A stretch of DNA of 64,000 nt from Streptomyces sp. QL37 (lineage in GTDB: Bacteria; Actinomycetota; Actinomycetes; Streptomycetales; Streptomycetaceae). Positions 54,278-63,612 of the stretch are shown piece by piece. The DNA is taken from NCBI RefSeq assembly GCF_002941025.1, contig NZ_PTJS01000001.1, forward strand, positions 2,480,001-2,544,000. The letters run 5' to 3'. The notes beneath the pieces are model-generated. The model did no database searches and had not been told where the DNA came from. It was given only the letters and a program-made list of their open reading frames with translations. Within the stretch, counting starts at the first letter, position 1; each line of letters begins with the position of its first letter. The position numbers and the translations under genes are program-made.

Positions 54278-54526
54278 ATGGCCGCCACTCAGGAAGAGAT
54301 CGTCACCGGTCTCGCCGAGATCGTCAACGAGATCGCCGGTATCCCGGTCGAGGACGTCCAGCTGGACAAGTCCTTCACCGACGACCTGGACGTCGACTCG
54401 CTGTCCATGGTCGAGGTCGTCGTCGCCGCCGAAGAGCGCTTCGACGTCAAGATCCCCGACGAGGACGTCAAGAACCTCAAGACGGTCGGCGACGCCGCCG
54501 CCTACATCCTGAAGCACCAGGGCTGA
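54278..54526 (+). CDS. acpP: Acyl carrier protein
   Basis: An 82-residue ACP. The phosphopantetheine Ser is in DDLDVDSLSMVEVV. It is acidic with the four-helix pattern. AAGGAG precedes the ATG. It lies between fabH and fabF in the standard operon and carries growing fatty acyl chains. Confidence 0.97.
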   Translation: MAATQEEIVTGLAEIVNEIAGIPVEDVQLDKSFTDDLDVDSLSMVEVVVAAEERFDVKIPDEDVKNLKTVGDAAAYILKHQG

Positions 54527-54605
54527 TCCCAGCCCGTCCCGTGTGTCGCCACCCGGCGGTGGCGCCGCTGATTCACGACCCTCTACACGTGGAGAAGATT
54601 TTCCA

Positions 54606-55868
54606 GTGAGCCCGACCAATCGCACCGTGGTCGTCACCGGTATCGGCGCAACCACTCCGCTGGGTGGCGACTCCGCATCGACCTGGGAAGGTCTGATGGC
54701 CGGCCGTTCCGGCGTCAAGCCTCTCGAGGGCGAACGTTTCGCCGAACTGCCCGTCCGGATCGCCGCCCTCGCGGCCGTCGATCCCGGCGAGGTACTGCCC
54801 CGACCGCTCGCCCGCAAGCTGGACCGCTCGGCGCAGTTCGCGCTGATCGCCGCCCGTGAGGCGTGGGCGGACGCCGGCTTCACCGGCAAGGCCGGTGAGG
54901 ACGAGAAGATCCAGCCCGAGCGTCTGGGTTCGGTCATCGCCTCCGGCATCGGCGGCGTGATCACCCTGCTCGACCAGTACGACGTGCTGAAGGAGAAGGG
55001 CGTACGCCGCGTCTCCCCGCACACCGTTCCCATGCTCATGCCCAACGGCCCGGCCGCCAACGTCGGCCTGGAGGTCAACGCACAGGCGGGCGTCCACACC
55101 CCGGTCTCCGCCTGCGCGTCGGGCGCCGAGGCCATCGGGTACGCCGTCGAGATGATCCGCACCGGCCGTGCCGATGTGGTCGTCGCCGGTGGCACCGAGG
55201 CGGCCATCCACCCGCTGCCGATCGCGGCCTTCGCCAACATGATGGCGATGTCCAAGAGCAACGACGAGCCCGAGAAGGCCTCGCGTCCGTACGACACGGC
55301 CCGTGACGGCTTCGTCCTCGGCGAGGGTGCCGGCGTCGTGATCCTGGAGTCCGCGGAGCACGCCGCCGCGCGTGGCGCCAAGGTCTACTGCGAGGTGCTC
55401 GGCCAGGGTCTGTCCGCGGACGCCCACCACATCGCGCAGCCCGAGCCCACCGGGCGCGGTATCGCCGCGGCGATGCAGAACCTGCTGGACTCCACGGACC
55501 TCAAGCCGTCGGAGGTCGTCCACCTCAACGCGCACGCCACGTCCACGCCGCAGGGTGACGTCGCGGAGATCAAGGCGCTGCGTGCGGTGCTGGGCGACGA
55601 CCTGGACCATGTCGCGATCTCCGCCACGAAGTCCATGACGGGTCACCTGCTGGGTGGCGCGGGCGGTATCGAGACCGTGGCGACGGTCCTGGCGCTGCAC
55701 AACCGGATGGCGCCGCCCACGATCAATGTCGACGACCTCGACGAGGCGGTCGACGCGGACGTCGTGCGCGGTGAGCCGCGTGCGCTGCCGGAGGGGTCGA
55801 TCGCCGCGATCAACAACTCGTTCGGCTTCGGTGGCCACAACGTGGTCCTGGCGTTCCGTTCGGTCTGA
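54606..55868 (+). CDS. fabF: 3-oxoacyl-ACP synthase II
   Basis: From the GTG at 54606 (VSPTNRTVVVTGIG) this is 420 residues. The catalytic Cys is in VSACASGAEA, and the His residues are in NAHATSTPQGD and SMTGHLLGGAG. It elongates acyl-ACP with malonyl-ACP. It is the last gene of the fab operon and is followed by a strong hairpin. Confidence 0.96.
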   Translation: MSPTNRTVVVTGIGATTPLGGDSASTWEGLMAGRSGVKPLEGERFAELPVRIAALAAVDPGEVLPRPLARKLDRSAQFALIAAREAWADAGFTGKAGEDEKIQPERLGSVIASGIGGVITLLDQYDVLKEKGVRRVSPHTVPMLMPNGPAANVGLEVNAQAGVHTPVSACASGAEAIGYAVEMIRTGRADVVVAGGTEAAIHPLPIAAFANMMAMSKSNDEPEKASRPYDTARDGFVLGEGAGVVILESAEHAAARGAKVYCEVLGQGLSADAHHIAQPEPTGRGIAAAMQNLLDSTDLKPSEVVHLNAHATSTPQGDVAEIKALRAVLGDDLDHVAISATKSMTGHLLGGAGGIETVATVLALHNRMAPPTINVDDLDEAVDADVVRGEPRALPEGSIAAINNSFGFGGHNVVLAFRSV

Positions 55869-55883
55869 CCGGCTGATCCTGCC

Positions 55884-55920
55884 GCGAGGCCCGCTTCCCC
55901 TGTCGGGAGGCGGGCCTCGC
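55884..55920. terminator. Terminator of the fab operon
   Basis: GCGAGGCCCGC and GCGGGCCTCGC form an 11-bp perfect stem, with an inner TTCCC/GGGAG extension, 15 bases after the fabF stop. Confidence 0.8.
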
Positions 55921-55979
55921 CCATGTGCGCGCCGTCGCGGGGGCGGCGCGCCGACACGTCCGACCGGCGAGGGAAAGAC

Positions 55980-56591
55980 ATGCACACGACGATCAGCCCG
56001 TTCACGCTCGCGTACCTGAAGGAGAGGCAGCCCGTCGGGCTCACGAAGTCCGGCTGGCAGGGCACCTCCGCGGAGTTCGGCGGCATCCGGGTGGTGTACC
56101 CGGCGGGCCGGGACACTCCGGACGCGATCGTCACCGAGGCGCGCGGCGGGCTGATCCCCACGGCTGTGTTCGAGACACGGGGCCCGCACGCGGAGATCGT
56201 GTCGATGCCGACCCTGAACCGCTCGACGCTCCGTGTCGGCGACGGGCTCGTGCGGATGAGCCGGAACCGGTGGGCGCCGACACACCGGGGGCGCGCCCTG
56301 CGGATGACGTACCTGGGCGATGTGTACGTGCTCAGGGCGGTCAACCGCCGGGCGTACGAGCTGTCCAGGCGGCCGGACTCCGAGGACCCGGGCTCCGTCG
56401 TCACGGTGCGGCAGTCCGGCCTCGGAAACGGCAGGCGGATGACCGTGCGGGCAGCGGGCCGCGTCCTGCCCGCCGACGTCGCCCTCGCGGTCCTCTTCAC
56501 CGGGGTCGACCGGTCCGTGCTGACCCGGCGTGGGGCGGTCCGGGCGGGCTTCTCCAGGATCTTCAACTTCTGGGCCGAGTCCCAGGCCTGA
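55980..56591 (+). CDS. Hypothetical protein, basic
   Basis: From the ATG at 55980 (GAGGGAAAG upstream) this is 203 residues. It has no signal peptide and no membrane helix. The sequence is beta-rich with many Arg residues, and phrases such as YLKERQPVGLTKSGWQGTSAEFGGIRVVYPAGRD are unlike any family I can name. It follows the fab terminator and stands alone. Confidence 0.65.
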   Translation: MHTTISPFTLAYLKERQPVGLTKSGWQGTSAEFGGIRVVYPAGRDTPDAIVTEARGGLIPTAVFETRGPHAEIVSMPTLNRSTLRVGDGLVRMSRNRWAPTHRGRALRMTYLGDVYVLRAVNRRAYELSRRPDSEDPGSVVTVRQSGLGNGRRMTVRAAGRVLPADVALAVLFTGVDRSVLTRRGAVRAGFSRIFNFWAESQA

Positions 56592-56693
56592 GTGCCGGCC
56601 CGGTGACTTACCCCGGGACCACATCCGGAGAGGGCGGGGTCAAACGTTTCTGCGCAGTCTGCTGCCAGGGCTCGCGGCCGGGACAGGCCCCTG

Positions 56694-57188
56694 CTAGACC
56701 ACCTGGTGCAGCCACCGCACGGGCGCGCCCTCGCCGGCGTGGCGGAAGGACTCCAGCTCGTCGTCCCACGGCTTGCCCAGGAGCTTGGCGACCTCGGCCT
56801 CCAGGTCAGTCTCGCCGTTCAGGGACCGCGCCAGGGCCGCCCGCAGCCGGTCCTCCGGGACCAGGATGTCTCCGTGCATGCCGGTGACGGCGTGGAAGAT
56901 GCCGAGACCCGGCGTGGAGCTGTAGCGCTCGCCCTCCGCCGTGGGGCACGGCTCCGCCGTCACCTCGAAGCGCAGCAGGTCCCAGCCGCGGAGGGCCGAG
57001 GCCAGCTCCGACGCCGTGCCCGCCCGGCCCTTCCAGGAGAATTCGGACCGCCAGGTGTTGGGCGCGGCCGGCTGTCTGGTCCAGTCCAGCTGGGCCCTCA
57101 CACCGAGCACGCCCGCCACCGCCCATTCGACATGCGGGCACAGCGCGCGCGGTGCGGAGTGAACGTAAAGGACTCCACGTGTCGTCAC
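56694..57188 (-). CDS. DUF3145-family protein
   Basis: From a GTG at 57188 this is a 164-residue protein beginning VTTRGVLYVHSAPRALCPHVEWA, the DUF3145 start. The LRFEVTAEPC and HAVTGMHGDILVPEDRL segments are conserved in the family, which is restricted to actinobacteria and uncharacterised. It is convergent with the unknown gene at 56.0 kb. The promoter lies in the 57,189-57,549 region. Confidence 0.85.
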   Translation of the reverse strand: MTTRGVLYVHSAPRALCPHVEWAVAGVLGVRAQLDWTRQPAAPNTWRSEFSWKGRAGTASELASALRGWDLLRFEVTAEPCPTAEGERYSSTPGLGIFHAVTGMHGDILVPEDRLRAALARSLNGETDLEAEVAKLLGKPWDDELESFRHAGEGAPVRWLHQVV

Positions 57189-57549
57189 CGGGACCTCCAG
57201 TGTGGGACGAGGTTCGCCTTCCCCAACGGCCTCGCGCCCGTACGGTCTCTTCCCGGCCGGATCCCGAGGTTGTCATCAGTAAACAGCATCGGGAGTGAAT
57301 CTCCAGAAAAGGGACAGTATGTGACGTGAGATAACTTACCGGACCGCTGATTCCTCCGCGGACCGGTCGGGCGCCACTGGTTCGACGGGGAAAAGCTACC
57401 GTGCGCCGCGGCCGGGTGTGTGACGTACCGTCGGTCCCGGGCCCATGATTCGCTCAGCTTTCACCCGCGAGGGCGCGAGGGCCCCCCACCTGGGGCTGTC
57501 CGGGTGTGCCAGGGGCACAATCACCCGTGTGACCGAAGGGGAAACAGGG
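57189..57549. promoter_or_regulatory. Divergent region between DUF3145 and SGNH hydrolase
   Basis: 361 bases with no convincing gene. The patch near 57,277-57,340 is AT-richer than the neighbourhood (aaacagcatc, gaaaaggg, gagataact) and probably holds the DUF3145 promoter. A frame in phase with the hydrolase starts at 57,445 but has no ribosome site and would hide the lipobox signal. Confidence 0.4.
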
Positions 57550-58452
57550 ATGCCTGAGCGTTCGCCACGCCGCCGTGCACGCGGCGCCGCGGCCACTCTG
57601 ACGGCGGTCGCGCTCGCCGGTGCGGCCGCGCTCACGGGCTGCACCTCCGACGGGGGCACGGAGTCGCGGAACACCAAGCCTTCCCCCTCGCCGACGCCGG
57701 TGTGGGACGCGAGCCCCGCCTCCATCGCGGCCGTCGGGGATTCCATCACGCGGGGCTTCGACGCCTGCTCGGTGCTGACCGACTGCCCCGAGGTGTCCTG
57801 GGCGACCGGGACCGACGACGGGGTGCGCAGCCTCGCCGTACGCCTCCTGGGGCCTTCGAAGGCGGCCTCGCACAGCTGGAACCACGCCGTGTCGGGCGCC
57901 AGGATCGCGCAGCTGCCGGAGCAGATGGCGCTGGCCGCGAAGGACCGGCCGGCGCTGGTCACGGTGATGATCGGCGCGAACGACGCCTGCCGGGACTCGG
58001 TGCGGCTGATGACTCCGGTGGCCGACTTCCGGGCCTCCTTCGAGGCGTCGATGAGGCGGTTGCGGTCCTCGGCCCCGAAGGCGCAGGTGTACGTGTCGAG
58101 CGTGCCGGATCTCAAGCGGCTCTGGTCCACCGGGCGGGAGAACCCGCTGGGCAAGCAGATCTGGAAGCTGGGGATCTGCCGGTCGATGCTGGGCGACGCC
58201 GACGACATGGGGACGGCGGCCGTCGCGCGGCGCGACGCGGTGCTGGCGCGGGTCGTCGCGTACAACGAGACGCTGCGGGACGTGTGCGCGCGGGACGAGC
58301 TCTGCCGCTACGACGGCGGGGCGGTCTTCGACTACCGGTTCACCGGTGCGCAGCTCAGCGAGTGGGACTGGTTCCATCCGGGCCGCAACGGCCAGGCCAG
58401 GCTGGCGGAAATCGCTTACCGCAATGTCACGGCGGCCGGGCCCCCCGCGTAA
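57550..58452 (+). CDS. SGNH/GDSL-hydrolase lipoprotein
   Basis: The ATG at 57550 follows AAGGGGAAACAGG and gives 300 residues. A short basic N-terminus and hydrophobic stretch end in lipobox LTGC (Cys31). The hydrolase domain has GDSITRGF (block I, Ser65), IGANDAC (block III) and DWFHPG (block V). It probably acts on esters or acetyl groups at the outside of the membrane. Substrate unknown. The next gene follows 11 bases later. Confidence 0.88.
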   Translation: MPERSPRRRARGAAATLTAVALAGAAALTGCTSDGGTESRNTKPSPSPTPVWDASPASIAAVGDSITRGFDACSVLTDCPEVSWATGTDDGVRSLAVRLLGPSKAASHSWNHAVSGARIAQLPEQMALAAKDRPALVTVMIGANDACRDSVRLMTPVADFRASFEASMRRLRSSAPKAQVYVSSVPDLKRLWSTGRENPLGKQIWKLGICRSMLGDADDMGTAAVARRDAVLARVVAYNETLRDVCARDELCRYDGGAVFDYRFTGAQLSEWDWFHPGRNGQARLAEIAYRNVTAAGPPA

Positions 58453-58463
58453 AGTTCTTGATC

Positions 58464-59456
58464 ATGACTACGGGTGCGGCGGTACACGGCGAAGACTTCT
58501 CCACGCTCGGCGACGGCACGCCGGTCCGGCGCTGGACCCTGGAACGCGGGGGCACGCGGGTGCGGGTGCTGACGTACGGCGCCGTGGTGCAGTCCGTCGT
58601 GGTGCCCGGCCGGGACGGCACCCTGGCCGAGGTGGCCCTGGGGCTGCCGGACGTCAAGGCGTACGAGACGCACACGGGCCCCTACTTCGGCGCCACCGTC
58701 GGGCGGTACGCGAACCGGATCGCGGGCGCCTCCTTCGTCCTCGACGGGCGTACGCACCGATTGACACCCAACGAGGGCCGCAACACCCTGCACGGCGGCG
58801 AGCGCGGTTTCGACAAGCGGGTGTGGGACGCCGAGGAGGTGCCGGACGGTGTGCGGCTCTCCCTGGTCTCCGAGGACGGCGAGGAGGGCTTCCCGGGGCG
58901 GCTGGCGGTGTCGGTGACGTACACCCTGGACGAGGACGGCGCGCTGCGGATCGCCTACCGGGCGACGACGGACGCGCCGACCGTGGTGAACCTGACGAAC
59001 CACACGTACTGGAACCTGGCCGGGGCGGACAGCGGGAGCGCGCTCGGGCACGAACTGCGGCTCGCGGCAGGGCGGATCACGCCGGGCGACGGGGAGTCGA
59101 TCCCCACGGGCGAGCTCCTGCCGGTGGCGGGGACCCGGTTCGACTTCCGGGAACCGAAGCCGGTGGGCCCCGGCTACGACACCAACTACGTGCTGGAGGA
59201 GACCGGCGACGAACCGGTCGCCGAGCTGTACGACCCGGCGTCCGGCCGCCTGCTGACGGTCCGTACGACGGAGCCGGGACTCCAGCTGTACACGGCCGAC
59301 CACATCGACGCCGGTCCGTACGGCGCGTGCGCGGGGATCGCGCTGGAGACGCAGCACTTCCCCGACTCACCGAACCACCCGGAGTTCCCGAGCACGGTGC
59401 TGCGGCCGGGCGAGGAGTTCATCTCCACGACGGTGTACGGGTTCTCCGTGCGCTGA
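58464..59456 (+). CDS. Aldose 1-epimerase (galactose mutarotase)
   Basis: The 330-residue protein has NTLHGG, the catalytic His in NHTYWNLAG, and the catalytic Glu in IALETQHFPDSPNHPEFPST. It interconverts alpha and beta aldoses. A TAAAGT box lies 8 bases before the ATG (58450-58455), overlapping the previous stop, so a separate leaderless start is possible. Distance to the previous gene is only 11 bases. Confidence 0.93.
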   Translation: MTTGAAVHGEDFSTLGDGTPVRRWTLERGGTRVRVLTYGAVVQSVVVPGRDGTLAEVALGLPDVKAYETHTGPYFGATVGRYANRIAGASFVLDGRTHRLTPNEGRNTLHGGERGFDKRVWDAEEVPDGVRLSLVSEDGEEGFPGRLAVSVTYTLDEDGALRIAYRATTDAPTVVNLTNHTYWNLAGADSGSALGHELRLAAGRITPGDGESIPTGELLPVAGTRFDFREPKPVGPGYDTNYVLEETGDEPVAELYDPASGRLLTVRTTEPGLQLYTADHIDAGPYGACAGIALETQHFPDSPNHPEFPSTVLRPGEEFISTTVYGFSVR

Positions 59457-59581
59457 GCCCCAACTCCCGCTGATCCGGCGCGTGTCAACACCGGTCGACC
59501 AAGATCACCACCGGGTGAATCAGAGCGGTGGGCGCGCGTCCACGACGGTCTCGGCCGGTCCCGCACAGCAGGGTGATCAGC

Positions 59582-61516
59582 ATGACCTCACCTGTTGATG
59601 AATCGTCACCCACCCGGCCCTCCCGCCGTGCCGTGATCGCGGGCGCCACCGCCGGCGCCGCGGCTCTCGCCGTGACCGCCGCCGCCCCGTCCGCAGGGGC
59701 CACGACGCCCCGGGCCGCGGGCGCCGCGCCGGGAGCGGCACCAGGATCCGACCGGGAAGCCGCTCTCCTCGTCGCCCGCGCCATCCTCGTCCGGGACGAG
59801 AACGACAAGGACCTGATCCCCGGCTACCGCGAGGTCCTGCTGGGCAAGGGCCTGCCCCGCACCCGGGCCGCGCGCAAGAAGGTGCTGGTCGTGGGCGCGG
59901 GGCCGGCCGGGCTCACCGCTGCGCGGCTGCTCCACGACGCCGGGCACGACGTCACGGTGATCGAGGCCAACGGCAACCGCGTCGGCGGCCGTATCAAGAC
60001 CTTCCGGGCCGGCGGCCACGAGCAGTCGGAGGCCCCCTTCGCCGATCCGAAGCAGTACGCGGAAGCCGGCGCCATGCGCATCCCGGACAGCCACCCGCTG
60101 GTCACCGGGCTGATGGCCCATCTCGGGCTGAAGACACGGCGCTTCCACCTGACCGATGTGGACACCGAGGGGCGTCCCGCCAACCGCACCTGGATCCACG
60201 TCAACGGCGTCCGTGTCCGCCGCGCCGACTACGCCGCGAAGCCGCAGGCGGTCAACCGCTCCTTCGGCGTCCCGGCGGCCTACGAGAACACCCCCGCCTC
60301 GCAGATCGTCCGGGACGCGTTCGCTCCCGTACGCGCGGAGATCGAGGGCAAGGAGGGCAGCGCCCTGGTCGAGGGCTGGGCGACCGTCCTCCAGCGGTAC
60401 GGGCACTTCTCGATGTTCCGGTACATGACCGAGGTGGCCAAGCTCGACGAGCGCACCGTCGACCTCATCGGCACGGTCGAGAACATGACCTCGCGGCTCC
60501 ATCTCGCCTTCCTGCACAGCTTCATCGGTGCTTCGCTGATCAGCCCCGCGACCTCCTTCTTCGAGCTGCCCGACGGCACCGCGACCCTGGCCGACGCGAT
60601 GTACGCGCAGGTGAAGGATCTGGTGCACCTGGACCGCCGGGCCACCCGGATCAGCCACTCCGAGGACGGGGTGAGCGTGGAGACGGTCTCCGAGGGGCGG
60701 GGCGGACCGGTCGTCCGGGAGACCTTCACCGGCGACCGGGCGGTCATCACCGTGCCGTTCTCCGGGATGCGGCACCTCCCGGTGACGCCCGCGCTCTCGT
60801 ACGGCAAGCGGCGCGCGATCACCGAGGTCCACTACGACGCGGCGACCAAGGTGCTGCTCGAATTCAGCCGTCGTTGGTGGGAGTTCGACGAGGCGGACTG
60901 GAAGCGCGAGCTGGGAGAGGTGCGGCCGGGGCTCTACGAGGAGTACCGGGCGGGGAAGGCCCCGGCCGACGGTTCGCTGCTGGGCGCGCACCCCTCCGTC
61001 CCGCGCGGCCACATCCCGCCCAACCAGCGGGTGCACTACGCGGCCTGCCGCTCCACCGCCCGTGACCAGCCCGAGGCGGCCCACGTCATCGGCGGCGGCT
61101 CGGTGACCGACAACGCCAACCGGTTCATGTACCAGCCCTCGCACCGGGTCGAGGGCAGCGAGGGCGGGGTCCTGCTCGCCTCGTACAGCTGGGCCGACGA
61201 CGCCCTGAAGTGGGACTCGCTGGAGGACGACGAGCGCTACCCGCACACCCTGGGCGGCGTCCAGGACGTGTACGGACAGCGCATCGAGGTGTTCTACACG
61301 GGCGTCGGCCGCACCCAGTCCTGGATGCGTGACCCGTACGCGTACGGCGAGGCGTCCGTGCTCCTGCCCGGCCAGCACACCGAGCTGTTCCCGGATGTGC
61401 GGACGCCGGAGGGCCCGCTGCACTTCGCCGGCTGCCACACGTCCATCAAGCCGGCCTGGATCGAGGGCGCCCTGGAGTCCGCGGTCCGGACGGCGCTGGA
61501 GGTCCACGGCGCCTGA
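59582..61516 (+). CDS. Tat-exported flavin monoamine / L-amino-acid oxidase
   Basis: A 644-residue protein. The N-terminus has a twin-arginine signal (SRRAVIAGA, Arg15-Arg16, then an Ala-rich core to about residue 45). The FAD-binding site is [17 protein letters not shown] with the trailing [13 protein letters not shown] and GAMRIP. The C-terminal FAD motif is [25 protein letters not shown]. Size and layout fit Streptomyces L-glutamate/amino-acid oxidases, which release H2O2 outside the cell. The exact substrate is not determined. Confidence 0.85.
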   Translation: MTSPVDESSPTRPSRRAVIAGATAGAAALAVTAAAPSAGATTPRAAGAAPGAAPGSDREAALLVARAILVRDENDKDLIPGYREVLLGKGLPRTRAARKKVLVVGAGPAGLTAARLLHDAGHDVTVIEANGNRVGGRIKTFRAGGHEQSEAPFADPKQYAEAGAMRIPDSHPLVTGLMAHLGLKTRRFHLTDVDTEGRPANRTWIHVNGVRVRRADYAAKPQAVNRSFGVPAAYENTPASQIVRDAFAPVRAEIEGKEGSALVEGWATVLQRYGHFSMFRYMTEVAKLDERTVDLIGTVENMTSRLHLAFLHSFIGASLISPATSFFELPDGTATLADAMYAQVKDLVHLDRRATRISHSEDGVSVETVSEGRGGPVVRETFTGDRAVITVPFSGMRHLPVTPALSYGKRRAITEVHYDAATKVLLEFSRRWWEFDEADWKRELGEVRPGLYEEYRAGKAPADGSLLGAHPSVPRGHIPPNQRVHYAACRSTARDQPEAAHVIGGGSVTDNANRFMYQPSHRVEGSEGGVLLASYSWADDALKWDSLEDDERYPHTLGGVQDVYGQRIEVFYTGVGRTQSWMRDPYAYGEASVLLPGQHTELFPDVRTPEGPLHFAGCHTSIKPAWIEGALESAVRTALEVHGA

Positions 61517-61554
61517 CCCCGCGCGGGGCCCCCGGACCGGCCGGTCCGGGGGCC

Positions 61555-62346
61555 TCAGTCCTTGTGGAGGGTGTACGGCGACGAGGGGACCGGCTCCGGG
61601 CCGGGCGCGGGCGCCGTCGTGAGCTCGCGGGCCAGCAGCGTGGCTCCGGCGACGGCGCCCGGCATCAGGAGCACGGCCACGAAGGGCACGAGGAAGGCGA
61701 GCACGAGCGGGACGCCGAAGCCCAGGACCATCATGCGGCGGCCCCGCAGCAGCGCGAGCCGGTCCTTCAGGGCCATGCCGCGGCGCTGGAGGGCGACGCC
61801 GGTGAGCTCCTCGGACAGGAAGTAGCCGGAGACGCAGAAGCCGAGGACGGGGATCACGGTCTGTCCGACGACGGGGATGAACCCGAGGGCGAAGAGCAGC
61901 ACCCCGTAGAACGCGACGCGCACCAGGATGCGGACGGAGTCACGGGCGGAGATCCACAGCTCGCGCCAGAGCGGCAGACCCGACTCGGGCACCTCGCCGC
62001 CCTCGCTGCGGTCGACCTCCTCGGAGAGCGACTCGTAGAACGGCTGGCCGACCAGCAGGGTCACCGCGGTGAACGTGATGACCGCGAGGAACGTCCCGAA
62101 CACGAAGACCAGGACGACCAGGGTGTTGCGCAGGAGCCCCAGCCAGGGCGAGGACCAGTCGTCGGCGAACGGCGTGGCCCAGGCGACGAAGTCGTCGGCG
62201 CCGTAGCCGAGTCCGACCAGCGCGCCCGCGTAGATGACGAGGGTGACCAGCGCGGGCAGCAGGCCGAAGCCGAACCACCTGCCGTGTCCGAAGACCCAGC
62301 GCTGGCCCTTGATCAAGTACCCGAAACCCGCCCCGAGATCACTCAT
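61555..62346 (-). CDS. EI24/CysZ-like membrane protein
   Basis: A 263-residue protein with about four to five membrane segments and the EI24-family phrases GFGYLIKGQRWVF and FYESLSEEVDRSEGG. In E. coli CysZ imports sulfate; in actinobacteria this family is uncharacterised. The C-terminal 25 residues are Pro/Ala-rich. It is convergent with the oxidase gene. Confidence 0.8.
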   Translation of the reverse strand: MSDLGAGFGYLIKGQRWVFGHGRWFGFGLLPALVTLVIYAGALVGLGYGADDFVAWATPFADDWSSPWLGLLRNTLVVLVFVFGTFLAVITFTAVTLLVGQPFYESLSEEVDRSEGGEVPESGLPLWRELWISARDSVRILVRVAFYGVLLFALGFIPVVGQTVIPVLGFCVSGYFLSEELTGVALQRRGMALKDRLALLRGRRMMVLGFGVPLVLAFLVPFVAVLLMPGAVAGATLLARELTTAPAPGPEPVPSSPYTLHKD

Positions 62347-62457
62347 GGCGTCAGAGTACTTGCGCGAACCATTGACACCTGCCCTGGCCCGTCATTACCG
62401 TCACGCCAGCATTTCGAACGAGTGACGAAATACCGAACACGTTGAGAGGCAACCCTC

Positions 62458-63612
62458 GTGCGCATCACCGGAATCAGTACGCATGTCGTCGGCACGCCGT
62501 GGCGCAACCTCACCTACGTCCAGGTTCACACCGACGAGGGTCTCACCGGCGTCGGCGAGACCCGCATGCTGGGCCGCACGGACGCGCTGCTCGGCTATCT
62601 GCGGGAGGCGTCGGCCAATCACATCAACGGCTCCGACCCGTTCGCGATCGAGGACCTCGTCAAGCGGATGAAGTACGGCGACTACGGCCGGGCCGGGGAG
62701 ATCGTGATGTCCGGCATCGCGGTCATCGAGATGGCCTGCTGGGACATCAAGGGCAAGGCGCTCGGCGTCCCCGTGTGGCAGCTGCTCGGCGGGAAGGTCA
62801 CCGACCGGGTCAAGGCGTACGCCAACGGCTGGTACACCACCGAGCGCACCCCGGAGGCGTACCACAAGGCGGCGCAGGGAGTCGTCGAGCGCGGCTACCG
62901 CGCGCTGAAGATCGACCCCTTCGGTACGGGGCACTTCGAGCTCGGCCACGAGGAGACGCGTTACGCCGTCTCCCTCATCGAGGCCGTGCGGGACGCCATC
63001 GGGCCCGACACCGAGCTGATGCTGGAGATGCACGGGCGGTTCAGCCCGTCGACGGCGGTGCGGATCGCCCGCGAGATGGCGCCGTTCACGCCGGCCTGGC
63101 TGGAGGAGCCGGTGCCGCCGGAGAACCTCAAGGCGCTGAGCAAGGTCGCCGAGAAGGTCGACATGCCGATCGCGACCGGTGAACGCATCCACGACCGGAT
63201 CGAGTTCCGCGAGCTCTTCGAGTCGCAGGCCGTCGACATCATCCAGCCGGACGTCGGTCACATCGGCGGCATCCTGGAGACCCGCAAGCTCGCGGCGACC
63301 GCGGAGACCCACTACACGCTGATCGCCCCGCACAACGTGGGCGGTTCGGTGCTGACCGCGGCGAGCCTCCAGGTGGCGGGCTGCACGCCCAACTTCAAGA
63401 TCCTTGAGCACTTCAACGACTTCGCGGACGCCGACATCAAGAAGGTCGTCAAGGGCGCCCCGACGGTCGACCCGGCCACCGGCTGCTTCGAACTCTCCGA
63501 CGCGCCCGGGCTCGGCGTGGAGCTGGACGTGGACGCGGCGGCGGAGTTCCCGCAGCAGCAGGCGCGGTTCGACCTGTGGGCGGACGGCTGGGAGAAGAGG
63601 CAGCCCAAGTGA
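62458..63612 (+). CDS. Enolase-superfamily dehydratase (MR/MLE type)
   Basis: From a GTG this is a 384-residue protein. The metal-binding and catalytic motifs are LKIDPFG, EMHGRFSP, WLEEPVPPEN, ATGERIHDR and the late His in APHNVGG. This set fits sugar-acid dehydratases such as galactonate dehydratase. It removes water from an aldonic acid; the exact sugar is unknown. The stop overlaps the GTG of an alcohol dehydrogenase by 4 bases, suggesting a sugar-acid pathway. Confidence 0.88.
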   Translation: MRITGISTHVVGTPWRNLTYVQVHTDEGLTGVGETRMLGRTDALLGYLREASANHINGSDPFAIEDLVKRMKYGDYGRAGEIVMSGIAVIEMACWDIKGKALGVPVWQLLGGKVTDRVKAYANGWYTTERTPEAYHKAAQGVVERGYRALKIDPFGTGHFELGHEETRYAVSLIEAVRDAIGPDTELMLEMHGRFSPSTAVRIAREMAPFTPAWLEEPVPPENLKALSKVAEKVDMPIATGERIHDRIEFRELFESQAVDIIQPDVGHIGGILETRKLAATAETHYTLIAPHNVGGSVLTAASLQVAGCTPNFKILEHFNDFADADIKKVVKGAPTVDPATGCFELSDAPGLGVELDVDAAAEFPQQQARFDLWADGWEKRQPK